A DNA stretch of 64,000 nt from JAJDZL01 sp965221175 (GCA_965221175.1 OZ244867.1:3100001-3164000); one strand, 5' to 3'. Shown: positions 8,612 to 19,300, counted from the first letter of the stretch. The notes: generated by a model from the letters alone, not told the origin. Program-made: numbers and translations.

Positions 8612-9922
8612 GTGAGTAATCGAGAAATTCAATCAGTAACGGTTCTAGGTGCGGGTACCATGGGCAGCGGCATCGCAGCGGCGTGTGCCGAAGCAGGCTG
8701 CAAGACGAACCTGCTGGATGTTACGCCGGAATTGGCGGAACGCGGCAAGCAAAATATGCTGGTCGGCAGAGCACCCATGCTTGATAATCCTGAATCGGCA
8801 GATCGAATTACAACTGGAGGATTTGATGATTCTCTCTCGCTTGCCGCAGAATCCGATTGGATATGCGAGGCGATTGTCGAAGATTTGGAATCAAAGCGCC
8901 AGATATTCTCCAGACTGGATCAAGTGCGAAGGCCGAACTCAATCGTAACGTCCAACACCTCCGGGATTCCGCTTCGGTCAATCTGTGAAGGAATGTCCGA
9001 GCAATTCCGCAAGGATGTCGCGGTCACACATTTCTTCAATCCTGTCAAAGTCATGCGACTGCTGGAACTGGTTGCGGGTGAAGACACCACCGCTGATGTC
9101 ATCGGATCCTTGGGGACATTTGCCCGAAACAGCCTTGGTAAAGGTGTTGTCTATGCCAAGGATACTGTGAATTTCATCGGTAATAGAATCGGCTGTTTCT
9201 GGATGTTGGCGGGGTTTCACAAAGGCCGTCAAGCGCGTATTGACGGAATATCGATTGAAAAAATCGATGCGTTAATGAGCGCCGCACTCGGAACTCCTTC
9301 TACCGGACTCTATGGATTGATTGATCTGGTCGGACTGGATGTGATGAAACTGGTTGCCACCAATCTGAATGAAAATCTACCCGACAATGATGTCGGAAGA
9401 GCCTATCTCGAATTTCCGTCGGAAGAACAGGCGATGTTTGATGCGGGACAACTCGGACGAAAAAGTGGCGGAGGATTCTACCGCATGCTTAAAAATGAAG
9501 ACGGCACTCGACGCAAGGAAATGTATGAGTCAGAATCCGGTTCGTGGCTGTCGGCTCTAGGCGCATCGGTCAGCGGAGATGCCTGTTCTGTGGTTTTTGA
9601 TTCGGGTGCGGAAGGCAAATTTGCCTGGAGCCTGATTTCGGAAACCCTATGCTATGCAGCTGACCTGGTGCCCGATATCTCGAACGATATCGTCAACATT
9701 GATCGTGCCATGCGCTGGGGATTCAACTGGAACAAAGGCCCATTCGAACTGCTCGATGCACTAGGGACAGACGACGTTATCGCTAGACTCCGATCCGAGG
9801 GTCGTAAAATTCCTCGCATGCTGGAGACGCTTCAGTCTAGTGACTTGACAAGATTTTATAGCGGTGATGGGGCGCAATATATTGGCACAGACGGAATTCT
9901 TCACGCTGTCCCACAGGAGTAG
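8612..9922 (+). CDS. 3-hydroxyacyl-CoA dehydrogenase, lacking the C-terminal hydratase domain
   Basis: A 436-residue NAD-dependent 3-hydroxyacyl-CoA dehydrogenase. The Rossmann loop GAGTMGSGIA is at residues 12-21, catalytic HFFNPVKVM near 140, the dehydrogenase C domain (KDTVNFIGNRIG, FGLYGLIDLVGLD-like) follows, and a second 3HCDH-C repeat starts with AMRWGFNWNKGPFELLDALG. This is the order in FadN-type bifunctional enzymes, which continue for about 350 residues with an enoyl-CoA hydratase domain. Here translation ends at the linker (HAVPQE). The start is GTG with GGGGTGAA upstream; an overlapping ATG is immediately followed by a stop. It could be a functional dehydrogenase alone or a truncated gene. 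Confidence 0.85.
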   Translation: MSNREIQSVTVLGAGTMGSGIAAACAEAGCKTNLLDVTPELAERGKQNMLVGRAPMLDNPESADRITTGGFDDSLSLAAESDWICEAIVEDLESKRQIFSRLDQVRRPNSIVTSNTSGIPLRSICEGMSEQFRKDVAVTHFFNPVKVMRLLELVAGEDTTADVIGSLGTFARNSLGKGVVYAKDTVNFIGNRIGCFWMLAGFHKGRQARIDGISIEKIDALMSAALGTPSTGLYGLIDLVGLDVMKLVATNLNENLPDNDVGRAYLEFPSEEQAMFDAGQLGRKSGGGFYRMLKNEDGTRRKEMYESESGSWLSALGASVSGDACSVVFDSGAEGKFAWSLISETLCYAADLVPDISNDIVNIDRAMRWGFNWNKGPFELLDALGTDDVIARLRSEGRKIPRMLETLQSSDLTRFYSGDGAQYIGTDGILHAVPQE

Positions 9923-9982
9923 AAACGAATTTTCGGACCGATTCTGAACCGTTGTTGCGAGTGACAGGTTTTATCGGTTAAA

Positions 9983-10636
9983 TTAGATCCAGTAACTCGA
10001 GCGAGTCATCACTTTTGACAGGGCTCGCATGAGCCCCTTTGCGGGTTCGGACAATATCCCGGCTCCGCTTTGTTCTGCTATTTTGGCATGTTTGAGTTCG
10101 TCTTCGCGCATTTGTTTTAGAACTTTTTGGCTGCTGCGATCCGATACCGGCAGACGCTGCAGATGCTGGTCCAAGTGTTCGGCTACCTGATATTCTGTTT
10201 CAGCCAAGAAAGCTGCACTGGTTCGATCTCCCAGCAGTCCGGCAATTGCACCAATCGCGTAAGAGCTGACATAGAATATCGGATTGAGTCTGCTGGTTCT
10301 ACCGTTCAATGACTTGATTCGGTCTTCACACCATGCCAGATGGTCGTTTTCTTCATCGGCCGCTTGCTGAAAAGTTTCGCGCAGTTCCGAATTACGCGCA
10401 GTTAGAGACTGCCCTTGATATAGTGCCTGTGCGCAGACTTCGCCAGTATGATTGACTCTCATCAAGCGCCTGGCTTCATCTTCCTCCCAGTTGGAGAGAT
10501 TCTGCTTACTAGATTCGTCGGCGGGAGAAGGCCTGGAGGATTCGGCCGGTGCGCACAGAGTACGCAACATATTGTCTGCATGCGAAATCAACTGATCTGC
10601 TAAGGTGTATTGTCGATTCATCTTTTGTTCATCCAT
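9983..10636 (-). CDS. coq7: Coq7-family demethoxyubiquinone hydroxylase
   Basis: A 217-residue membrane-associated diiron monooxygenase that hydroxylates 2-octaprenyl-3-methyl-6-methoxy-benzoquinol in ubiquinone synthesis. The four-helix ferritin-like diiron motifs are all present: RVNHTGEVCAQALYQGQ (about residue 60), EENDHLAWCEDRI, AETEYQVAEHLDQHL and REDELKHA. Coq7 replaces the flavin enzyme UbiF in many proteobacteria, so the cell makes ubiquinone for aerobic respiration. It is divergent from glcD; the two coding regions are only about 75 bp apart. Start at the first ATG; a second Met five codons in is possible. Confidence 0.93.
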   Translation of the reverse strand: MDEQKMNRQYTLADQLISHADNMLRTLCAPAESSRPSPADESSKQNLSNWEEDEARRLMRVNHTGEVCAQALYQGQSLTARNSELRETFQQAADEENDHLAWCEDRIKSLNGRTSRLNPIFYVSSYAIGAIAGLLGDRTSAAFLAETEYQVAEHLDQHLQRLPVSDRSSQKVLKQMREDELKHAKIAEQSGAGILSEPAKGLMRALSKVMTRSSYWI

Positions 10637-10712
10637 CTGTCCAACAACACTATGATACTTGATGGTTGGCTATAATGGTAAGGCATCAATCTTAAGAGAA
10701 CTCTGTGTTGAA

Positions 10713-12191
10713 ATGAAACCTGAAAAAGGGGAAAAACGTTCAAACATCAAGCTCACGCAGGAGTTGCGCAGCATTGTCGGTGCGGATGCGGTAATCACCG
10801 AAGAAGAGGCGTTACGCCCGTTTGAATGTGACGGTCTTACCGCCTATCGAGAGTTGCCGCTGATGGTTGTTCTGCCGTCCACGATTGAGGAAGTGCAGAG
10901 AACTATGAAAGCGTGTTCAGAGAACTCGGTACCGGTCGTGACGCGAGGTGCCGGAACCGGTCTTTCTGGTGGAGCATTGCCGTTGCCGGACGGTGTTTTG
11001 CTGAGCCTCACTCGCATGAGTAAAATTTTAGAGATCAATGCACCTGCAAGAACCGCTCGTGTTCAGCCAGGCGTAAGAAATCTCGCTATTTCCGAAGCAG
11101 TTCAGCACCTGGGTTTGTACTATGCTCCGGATCCATCTTCGCAGATTGCATGTTCCATCGGAGGCAATGTTGCTGAAAATTCAGGCGGTGTTCATTGTCT
11201 GAAATACGGTCTCACAGTGCACAATATTCTTCAGCTGCAGGTGGTGACGGTTAACGGTGAATTGTTGACCGTCGGTGGTGAGGCGCTTGATTCGCCCGGA
11301 TATGATCTGCTCGCCTTGATGACCGGTTCGGAAGGCATGTTGGGTGTCGTCGTTGAAGTTCTGGTCAAATTGCTTCCAATTCCGCCATCGGCACAAGTCG
11401 TAATGGCGTCTTTTGACGATATTGAAAGAGCAGGGCAGTCCGTTGCAGCCATCATCGGTGCCGGAATTCTGCCCGCCGGCCTGGAAATGATGGATCGCTA
11501 TGCGATTCAGGCGGCTGAAGACTTCGTTCATGCAGGATATCCGGTGGATGCTGCAGCAATTTTGCTGTGCGAGCTGGACGGGACAGTGGAAGAAGTGCGG
11601 GATCAGATTGACAAAGTTGAGCGAATCTTGCGTGATCAAGGTGCGGTGGATACCTGGGTGGCCAGAGATGAACAGGCGCGTCAGCGATTCTGGTCAGGCC
11701 GAAAAGCCGCTTTTCCGGCAGTTGGGCGAATATCCCCCGATTACTATTGCATTGACGGAACCATTCCACGCCGCGAGCTCGGTGAGGTCCTAACTAAAAT
11801 CAATGAGTTGTCTGATCAATACAAGCTACGTGTGGCGAATGTATTTCATGCAGGAGACGGCAACCTGCATCCGCTTATTCTTTACGATGCAAACAAACCC
11901 GGAGAACTGGAGCAGACAGAAGAACTGGGCAATCGCATCCTTGAATTGTGCGTTGAAGTTGGAGGTACGGTAACTGGAGAACACGGTGTAGGTGTGGAAA
12001 AACTGCGTCCGATGTGTTTGCAGTTCGAGGATGCCGTGCTAGATCATTTTCATGCAGTGAAGGCTGCCTGGGATCCTGAAACACTGCTGAATCCAGGCAA
12101 AGCGGTTCCAACTCTGGCTCGTTGTGCCGAGTTCAACTCGATGCACGTCCATGGAGGCAACTTGCCGTTCAGCAATCTGGAGAGATTCTGA
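10713..12191 (+). CDS. glcD: Glycolate oxidase subunit GlcD (FAD)
   Basis: A 492-residue FAD-linked subunit of glycolate oxidase, which oxidises glycolate to glyoxylate and passes electrons to the quinone pool together with GlcE and GlcF. The FAD-binding PCMH domain shows RGAGTGLSGGALP (about residue 80), QIACSIGGNVAENSGG and GSEGMLGVV. The C-terminal FAD-linked oxidase domain carries NVFHAGDGNLHP and GGTVTGEHGVG. The ATG at 10713 is chosen because upstream Mets lie in the divergent promoter of coq7 and homologues begin about here. First gene of glcDEF. Confidence 0.93.
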   Translation: MKPEKGEKRSNIKLTQELRSIVGADAVITEEEALRPFECDGLTAYRELPLMVVLPSTIEEVQRTMKACSENSVPVVTRGAGTGLSGGALPLPDGVLLSLTRMSKILEINAPARTARVQPGVRNLAISEAVQHLGLYYAPDPSSQIACSIGGNVAENSGGVHCLKYGLTVHNILQLQVVTVNGELLTVGGEALDSPGYDLLALMTGSEGMLGVVVEVLVKLLPIPPSAQVVMASFDDIERAGQSVAAIIGAGILPAGLEMMDRYAIQAAEDFVHAGYPVDAAAILLCELDGTVEEVRDQIDKVERILRDQGAVDTWVARDEQARQRFWSGRKAAFPAVGRISPDYYCIDGTIPRRELGEVLTKINELSDQYKLRVANVFHAGDGNLHPLILYDANKPGELEQTEELGNRILELCVEVGGTVTGEHGVGVEKLRPMCLQFEDAVLDHFHAVKAAWDPETLLNPGKAVPTLARCAEFNSMHVHGGNLPFSNLERF

Positions 12192-12192
12192 G

Positions 12193-13260
12193 TTGACCGG
12201 TGCTGACGAAACCGGGCAACTTGTTGAAACCATCCAGTTTGCCCATGGAAACTCACAGCCTCTCAGAATAAGGGGTTCTGGTAGCAAGTTCTTTTACGGA
12301 CATTCAATCGTGGGCACGGTGTTGGATGTATCGAAGCATGCAGGAATTCTGTCATACGAGCCGTCTGAACTTGTGCTCACGGCGAGAGCCGGGACTAAAC
12401 TTTCCGAAATTTCTGAAGCCTTATCCGAATCTGGGCAGATGCTCGGGTTCGAGCCTCCGTTTTTCGGCAAGGATGCAACCTTGGGCGGCACAATCGCCTG
12501 TGGTTTTTCTGGTCCTCGTCGGCCCTTTGCAGGATCGGCTCGAGATTTTGTGTTAGGCATAAAATGCATCAACGGAAAGGGTGAATTTCTGGCATTTGGC
12601 GGGCAGGTCATCAAGAATGTTGCCGGATATGATGTTTCGAGGCTGATGGTCGGGGCGCTTGGGTCGCTCGGTGTTCTATGCGAAATATCCTTGAAAGTGC
12701 TACCGAAATTCGAGCTCGAGATGACGCGGATACGCAAAATGGATGAAACAAGCGCATGCAAGGAAATGGTGCGGTTGGCTGGATTTTCCTTGCCCATTTC
12801 GGCAATGAGTTATTGCCAGGGTCTGTTACGAGTGCGTCTGTCAGGAACCGAAAACGGAATTCAGGCTGCACAGGGCGTGGTCGGCGGAGAAGTGGATAGC
12901 AGCGGTGAAAAATACTGGTTTCAACTGAGAGAGCAGCAGCTCAGATATTTCAATCGTAACCAGCCGTTGTGGCGACTGTCCGTGCCTGCGACAACCCTTC
13001 GCCTGCCATTTGCAGATGCCTGCCTGATCGATTGGGGCGGCGCTTTGCGATGGGTTTATACGGATCAGCCCGCAGACTCGGTCTTTATGGCTGCAAAGCA
13101 GGCCGGTGGTCACGCAACCATGTTTCGTCCGGATTCGCACTGGCCGGCAGATCGGTTCAGTCAGCTCTCCGATCCAGTGGCAGGCATCCATGCTCGCCTC
13201 AAGTCAGCTTTCGACCCGGCAGGAATTCTAAATCCAGGAATTATGTATGCCGATGTCTAA
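12193..13260 (+). CDS. glcE: Glycolate oxidase subunit GlcE
   Basis: A 355-residue second FAD-binding subunit of glycolate oxidase. It has a short PCMH domain: IRGSGSKFFYG near the N terminus, FGKDATLGGTIACG near residue 95, and GGQVIKNVAGYDVSRLMVGALGS-type segments. The TTG at 12193, one base after the glcD stop, is the start that matches homologues; the longer frame running back into glcD is not coding in this phase. That spacing implies translational coupling to glcD. The conserved C-terminal FDPAGILNPG closing segment is present. Confidence 0.9.
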   Translation: MTGADETGQLVETIQFAHGNSQPLRIRGSGSKFFYGHSIVGTVLDVSKHAGILSYEPSELVLTARAGTKLSEISEALSESGQMLGFEPPFFGKDATLGGTIACGFSGPRRPFAGSARDFVLGIKCINGKGEFLAFGGQVIKNVAGYDVSRLMVGALGSLGVLCEISLKVLPKFELEMTRIRKMDETSACKEMVRLAGFSLPISAMSYCQGLLRVRLSGTENGIQAAQGVVGGEVDSSGEKYWFQLREQQLRYFNRNQPLWRLSVPATTLRLPFADACLIDWGGALRWVYTDQPADSVFMAAKQAGGHATMFRPDSHWPADRFSQLSDPVAGIHARLKSAFDPAGILNPGIMYADV

Positions 13261-13283
13261 TTTATGCCGAAGCCTCTAATTCG

Positions 13284-14489
13284 ATGCAGACAAAACTAGC
13301 CGATTTCATCCGTGAAACACCGAACGGACAAATCGCAGATTCCATTCTGCGCAAGTGCGTTCATTGCGGCTTTTGCTCCGCTACGTGCCCGACATACCAG
13401 TTGCTTGGCAATGAACTGGATGGTCCGCGAGGGCGAATTTATCTCATCAAGCAGGTTTTGGAAGGCTCTGAGCCTACTCAGCGTACTCAACTGCACCTGG
13501 ACCGGTGTCTGACTTGCAGGTCATGCGAGACAACCTGTCCTTCTGGAGTTCGCTACGGACAATTATTGGAAATCGGACGGGAAGTCGTCGAGCAGCGTGT
13601 ACCGCGTACGTTTTCAGAACGATTGGTTAGAAATTCAATCCTTCTGATTGTGCCGAATGAGCTGCTGACACGAATTTCACTGTGTTTGGCACGTTTATTT
13701 AGATCGTTGTTGCCGGCGGCCCTCGGCAAGAAAATTCCACCGAAGGAAACAAGCAAGCCTTGGCCAAAAGTCAAGTTCAGCCGAAAAATGATCATTCATC
13801 AGGGTTGCATCCAAAGAGTTACAAAGCCGGCTATCAACGCGGCGGCGGCCCGCTATTTGAGCGTCCAGTCAATTTCTGCGATTCGTACGAACGATGCCTG
13901 TTGTGGTGCCTTGGGCCTGCATCTGGGCAATCGCGACTTTTTTACCAGGCAAGCTCGAAAAAACATCGACGCATGGTGGCCGCATATACAAAACGGAGCG
14001 GAAGCGATTGTTTCTACTGCAAGCGGATGTGGCGTGACGATAAAGGAGTATGGCACGCTGTTGGAAGAAGACCGAGATTATGCTGAAAAAGCGGATAAAA
14101 TTGCATCGCTCACGATCGATATTTCGGAAGTCGAGAGAAGTGCCGAGATGCCAAAGACTCCCGACCTGCCCACTAAAGTGGCGATTCATTCAACCTGCAC
14201 ACTTCAGCACGGACAGAAAATCGTCAATATGGTAAAAAAAATATTAAGTGAATACGGGATTGAAACCACTCAAGTGGAAGATGCGCATATGTGCTGTGGG
14301 TCCGCTGGAGTTTTCTCGGTTTTACAGAGTGAGTTATCAGGCCAGCTATTGAAGAATAAAATTGCCGCGTTGGAACAGGGGCGACCGGACCAGATTGTAA
14401 CGGCGAATATCGGGTGCTTGATGCATTTGGCTTCAAGTTCAGCAGTACCGGTCAAGCATTGGGTTGAAGTTGTAGCCCCCGCTGACTAG
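13284..14489 (+). CDS. glcF: Glycolate oxidase iron-sulfur subunit GlcF
   Basis: A 401-residue iron-sulfur subunit. Two 4Fe-4S ferredoxin motifs are visible near the N terminus: CVHCGFCSATCPTY (about residue 23) and CLTCRSCETTCPSG (about residue 75). Two cysteine-rich CCG-type domains follow, the second with HMCCGSAGVFS. It carries electrons from the GlcDE flavins to the membrane. The ATG at 13284 lies 23 bp after glcE; the longer frame back to 12969 overlaps glcE and is not coding. A hairpin and a T-rich terminator follow the stop. Confidence 0.92.
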   Translation: MQTKLADFIRETPNGQIADSILRKCVHCGFCSATCPTYQLLGNELDGPRGRIYLIKQVLEGSEPTQRTQLHLDRCLTCRSCETTCPSGVRYGQLLEIGREVVEQRVPRTFSERLVRNSILLIVPNELLTRISLCLARLFRSLLPAALGKKIPPKETSKPWPKVKFSRKMIIHQGCIQRVTKPAINAAAARYLSVQSISAIRTNDACCGALGLHLGNRDFFTRQARKNIDAWWPHIQNGAEAIVSTASGCGVTIKEYGTLLEEDRDYAEKADKIASLTIDISEVERSAEMPKTPDLPTKVAIHSTCTLQHGQKIVNMVKKILSEYGIETTQVEDAHMCCGSAGVFSVLQSELSGQLLKNKIAALEQGRPDQIVTANIGCLMHLASSSAVPVKHWVEVVAPAD

Positions 14490-14510
14490 TTATCGGAACA
14501 TTCGATAACT
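14488..14510 (+). terminator. Hairpin overlapping the glcF stop
   Basis: Eight-base inverted repeat AGTTATCG/CGATAACT around a 7-base loop, beginning in the glcF stop codon. It has no immediate T tract. It may stabilise the 3' end of the glc mRNA or act with the T-rich terminator just downstream. Confidence 0.4.
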
Positions 14511-14537
14511 GTGGAGGCGTTTTCTGTTTCGAGCATA

Positions 14538-14569
14538 CCTCATGACTGATCATGGAGCGCTTTTTTTTT
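14538..14569 (+). terminator. Probable rho-independent terminator of glcDEF
   Basis: An imperfect stem built on CTCATGA/TCATGGAG around a CTGA loop is followed by GCGC and a run of nine T. It falls 50-80 bp after glcF and before the VOC gene, the expected place for an operon end. The stem is short and AT-rich. Confidence 0.5.
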
Positions 14570-14651
14570 ATTCTGTATACTGTTTTTACAAATTGCAGCG
14601 AACTCGAATTCTGTGAGTTGCCTGGAAATCAAGAGTTCATGACAAATTCAA

Positions 14652-15464
14652 TTGCATCGACTATCGCAACAAATCAGCATTGTGAATTTTGATCGTTTCA
14701 ATTGGGCCGATGTCTTCGTACTGGATTGGGAATTGGCAAGGAAATTTTATTCTGGAATGTTCGACTGGCATTTTATTGACCAGTTCATTGATGGTGAAAT
14801 GGTGTACTCACTCGCTTGCCTGGATGAGTCTGCCAATCCGCTGGAAACAACCAGCGTAGCTGGCATAGCGCCGAAAGCTGAGCCCCTTGAGGAGGGAATG
14901 CCAGGCAATTGGAATACCTATGTTGTTGTTCAGAGTGTTGACAAGGCCGTTGAAAAAGTTGTTGAATCAGGTGGTGGGGTTAGAATGAAACCGATGGATG
15001 TCGGACAGGCAGGCAGGCTGGCACAGTGCGAGGATACGAGAGGTATCGCCTTTCATTTGTGGCAGCCCATGCAGCATTCAGGCGCTCGAATTGCAAATGT
15101 ACCTGGTTCGCTGAATTGGTTCGAGCTGACTACCTCCGACACCCAAGCGGCAACCGACTTCTATGGCTCTGTTTTTGGCTGGAAAGTTGAGGAAAGGTCG
15201 TCAGGTGACATTCACTATATTCTCTTTAAGTTAGATAATGTTCCAGTGGGCAGCGTGCATTCAAGAGTCGAAGAGACAGCAGGTCAAGAACTGTGGACCC
15301 CCTATATCAGAGTAGAAAGCGTCGATGATAGTTTGGCCAAGTGCAGTCGTCTCAATGGTTCTGTAGTGTTCGGTCCCGTTGACGAACCTGGAGTCGGTCG
15401 TTACGCAGTAATCGCGGACCCAGGAGAAAACATGCTGGGCATCGCAGAATTTACACCACACTAG
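14652..15464 (+). CDS. VOC-family protein with two glyoxalase-like domains
   Basis: A protein of about 260-270 residues with two vicinal-oxygen-chelate repeats. The first starts NWADVFVLDWELARKFYSGMFDW, the second LNWFELTTSDTQAATDFYG about 140 residues later. Such tandem VOC proteins include glyoxalase/bleomycin-resistance and dioxygenase-like enzymes that bind a divalent metal; the substrate here is unknown. The start is uncertain: TTG at 14652 is the longest, GTG at 14682 begins just before the first VOC strand, and neither has a clear ribosome site. It is followed 28 bp later by the EEP-fold phosphodiesterase gene. Confidence 0.75.
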   Translation: MHRLSQQISIVNFDRFNWADVFVLDWELARKFYSGMFDWHFIDQFIDGEMVYSLACLDESANPLETTSVAGIAPKAEPLEEGMPGNWNTYVVVQSVDKAVEKVVESGGGVRMKPMDVGQAGRLAQCEDTRGIAFHLWQPMQHSGARIANVPGSLNWFELTTSDTQAATDFYGSVFGWKVEERSSGDIHYILFKLDNVPVGSVHSRVEETAGQELWTPYIRVESVDDSLAKCSRLNGSVVFGPVDEPGVGRYAVIADPGENMLGIAEFTPH

Positions 15465-15492
15465 TTGATTTGGAAAATCTGGAAAAATTGTT

Positions 15493-16365
15493 TTGAAATT
15501 CACGACGTACAACATTCAGTATGGACGCGGTCTTGACGGGAAGATAGATCTGGATCGAATTGCCAGAACGGTGCAAGACGCCGATGTCATTGCTTTGCAG
15601 GAGGTTGAACGATTTTTCCCGCGTTCCGGCAACACGGATCAGGTTGAAGAGCTCGCGTACCGATTGAATTTCCACCACTGGGTTTATGGTGCAGGAGTGG
15701 ATATTCATGCGGACAGACTTCTTCCAAATAACAATATCAGGCATTGCCGACAGCAGTTCGGGAATATGTTGCTGTCGCGTAGTCCAATACTTACCTCAAG
15801 AAATCACTTGTTGCCCAAGGTGGCTTCTACCGGCAGGCTACTCAGTATTCAACGAAGCGCGCTGGAAGGTGTAATCTCCATCGGTGGCAAGAAAATCCGG
15901 GTGTATTCGATCCATCTTACTCACATCAGCGCTGAAGTTCGCCTGAAGCAGATCAAAAGAATTCTTGAAATCGATCGTAAAGCGGTGAGAGAGGGAGGTC
16001 CGATTTCCGGCGTAGCAAAGGGCACTGATTTTTCCAAACAGTCAGACGCTTCATCATTGCCACGGGAGTCGATCTTGCTAGGCGATTTCAATTTCACTCC
16101 TGATTCGACCGAATACAGCCGCATCGTAGGGCCAATGTCCGATTACGGAGGACGAGTCGTCAGCCCTGAAGGATTTGTGGATGCTTGGGTCGCGGCCGGA
16201 AACAGGTCAATGTCGGGAGTTACCGCAGAAAGGGGTGGTAAGGCAGTTCGTATGGATTATTGTTTCGTGCGTCAAACCCTCAGCGATAAAATTCGTTCAG
16301 CAAGAATTGATTCAAAGGCAGACGGTTCGGATCATAAACCCATGTCGGTAGTCTTTAATTTCTGA
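15493..16365 (+). CDS. Endonuclease/exonuclease/phosphatase-family protein
   Basis: A 290-residue EEP-superfamily hydrolase (DNase I-like fold, metal-dependent phosphodiesterase). Motifs in order: TTYNIQYGRG, ALQEVERF (metal Glu about residue 37), YSIHLTH, LLGDFNFTPDS (Asp/Asn about 199) and the closing SDHKPMSV with the catalytic Asp-His pair. The family includes exonuclease III, sphingomyelinases and inositol phosphatases, so the substrate cannot be fixed. The start is TTG at 15493 directly before the first strand. Its 3' end faces the convergent RND gene. Confidence 0.8.
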   Translation: MKFTTYNIQYGRGLDGKIDLDRIARTVQDADVIALQEVERFFPRSGNTDQVEELAYRLNFHHWVYGAGVDIHADRLLPNNNIRHCRQQFGNMLLSRSPILTSRNHLLPKVASTGRLLSIQRSALEGVISIGGKKIRVYSIHLTHISAEVRLKQIKRILEIDRKAVREGGPISGVAKGTDFSKQSDASSLPRESILLGDFNFTPDSTEYSRIVGPMSDYGGRVVSPEGFVDAWVAAGNRSMSGVTAERGGKAVRMDYCFVRQTLSDKIRSARIDSKADGSDHKPMSVVFNF

Positions 16366-16399
16366 TCGTCTCAACAAATTTAAGGTGTCAAACGGATGC

Positions 16400-19300
16400 T
16401 CAAATCCGTTCGCCTTGTTCATCCAATACAATCTCTTCCTCAACCTTGCGCAATCGCGCCGCAATGCGTTCGTAGAGTGCCAGTACAGCCGGAATGAAAA
16501 ACAGCACCAGTACAGTTGAAAACGCAAGCCCGAATATTAGTGTCACGGCCATAGGAATGAGAAACTGTGCCTGAGTCGATTTTTCGAACAGCAGCGGTAA
16601 CAGCCCCACGATTGTAGTCAGACTAGAGAGGACGACAGGCCGTAGTCTCTGGCAACCTGCTTCAATCATTGCTTGCTTCAACTCCATGCCGGCGTCGCGG
16701 TTCTGTTTGTAAAATACCACTAGTACGATCGCGTTATTTACCACGATTCCAGATAATCCAATCAATCCAAGTATCGTGATGATCGTAAATGAGAGTCCTA
16801 AAAACAGATGCCCCCAGGCAGCACCGACGACTCCAAATGGAATGGCAAGCATTACGAATAAAGGCCAACTATAGGATCCAAAAATCCACGCCAACGTCAG
16901 ATAGATTAACGCGACGGCGAGTAGCGCACCTGTTTTCATGGACTGTTCGGTTTGTTCCTGGTCGGCTTGACGTGCGCCAACTGACCAGCTGACACCATAT
17001 TCGTTGGCAATATTCGGTAAAATTTCAGCTTCCAGCCGATTCATGATTTCAGCAGTATTTGCGACCGAACTATCTACGCTGGCACTGACTTGAATGGAGA
17101 ATGCACCTTCAGAATGACGTAATACATCAAATCCTCTGTTGGATTCAATTTCGACAACATCAAGTAAAGGAATCGAATCCCCTGATGACAGTATCACATT
17201 AACATTTTCGAGTTCACTGAGTTGATGCCTTTCCTCGTCAGGCAGCATCAGATTCACTTCGATATCGTGGTATTGAGCAGTAAAAGATTGCAGTAATTCA
17301 CCTTCAATTGAAGAACGAAGCTGTCGACTTATTTCAGCGGCTGATAGTCCTAGTGCCTGTCCTAGCGGCGTCAGCGAAAAAATCTGCTGCTGACGTCCAT
17401 AACTGGTGTCATCCTCAATGGCGTATACGCCTGGAATCTGGCGCAAATGTTCGGTTAAAGCAAGTGCCGCGTCTTTTGTGGTGTGCTTTGCTGCGCCACT
17501 GAACTTGACTTCAATGTCTCGCCCAGGAGGACCTGGGGTTGGACTGATTGTTACCGCGGTTTCAAGCCCAGGTACATTTTCCAGTTTGTTACGCCAGGTA
17601 TGGAGAAATTTTGTTGTGCGCACCTCCCGTGTATCTGACTGCACGAGTTCCGCGACAACAGCCCCATGATTTGCACCACCAACAGCGGGTGCTTGTGACT
17701 GATCGGCAAACTTGGCGCCATGTATCACTAGAGAAGTAGCAACCAGATTGCTTCCCAGTTCGGCTTCCGTTTCGAATAGTGCTTTCTCTACGCTTACGAG
17801 GTAGTCATCAACAACTTCTCTTGGCGTGCCGGCATTGAAGCTGAGGTTGGTGTATACAAGGTTCAGCTCCGGTGTCGGAAAGAAACTGTAATGCAATCGC
17901 CCCGACCCGAACAGACCTACAGTTAGAATCAATAATGCGAATCCGACGGAAATTGGGATGCTTGGGTTGTCAGTTGCGAAACTGAGCATGTTGCGGTACC
18001 AACGATCTCGAAAGGTTAAAAACCACCGATCGACTAGGGGTGCATTTATCGCGCTTGATTTTGTTGCAATTTTCTCAAAACTAAATCGCAAGTGACCGGG
18101 CAGTATCAGAAACGCCTCGACCAAAGAAGTAGCAACTACACAGATCACCACGAGTCCGATGTAGTACAACACAGCACCGATAATACCGGACAAGATCATG
18201 ACAGGCACAAATGCAAATATGGTTGTCAGCGATGCTGCCAGAATAGGCAAAAATAGGCGCTTGGATGCCTTGATTACTGCATCTACGGGTGATGGATTTT
18301 CAGTGAATCTCGTCATTGCTTCTTCACCGACGACAATCGCATCATCCACGACGATTCCGATTGTCATGATGAATCCGAACAGCGTAATCATGTTAAGAGT
18401 TCCGCCTGTAACATAAAGCAGACTTATGCCGCCCATTAGTGCTACAGGAATTCCGATGGCTACCCAGAAAGCAAGTCGCGTATTCAAGAACAGATACAGT
18501 ACGGCCAACACTAGAATTAATCCGATGATTCCGTTATTAACCAGTACTCTAATTCGGTCGCGTAGAGCAATGGAATTATCATCATAGAGGTTCAATTCTA
18601 CGCCTGGTGGTATGAGAGGTCGAGTTTCCTCCAGCCATTCGTACACAATCGCGGCGCTCTTCAGGGTATCACCTGATTCCTGTCGGCTCAGCTGTAGCTC
18701 AACTGCGGGCTTGTTTTTGTAACTGAGGAAAACCTGGTCAGACTTTGGTCTTTTTTCTATGGTTGCAATATCGCCAAGCGTGATCAAGCGCCCATCCGTG
18801 TCGGCGATGACTGGTAAATCCTCAAATGCGATCTCATCTCGCCTTTGGTCAAGAATGCGAAGCTGTCTTGCTGCATCATTTCGACCGGAAAGGCCAATTG
18901 ACGTATCTCGAGATTGCGATCGAATTTGCTGCCCGAATTGATTCAGAGACAAGCCCAAATCCCTTTGTACTTGTCTAGGAATCTGGATGGCGATTTCTTC
19001 ATTCGGCAAGCCGACAATCCTGATCTTCCCAATGCCTCGAGATAAAAGTTCATCTCGATATTGGTTTGCCAGAGCACGTAGCTGATCCAAAGACTGACCG
19101 GTAACGATCAGTCTTGCGATGAGTTCATAACGCTTGACTTGGGATACTTCTGGACGCTTTGCGTTGTCTGGTAGATCTGGAATGACTAGATCAACCACGG
19201 CTTGTGTATCGTCGCTCGCGACTCTGATATCCGCTCCCTGCTCAAACTCCAGTAAAACGCGCGCGCCACCGAAATAGGAAGTAGAAGTCATACTTTTCAG

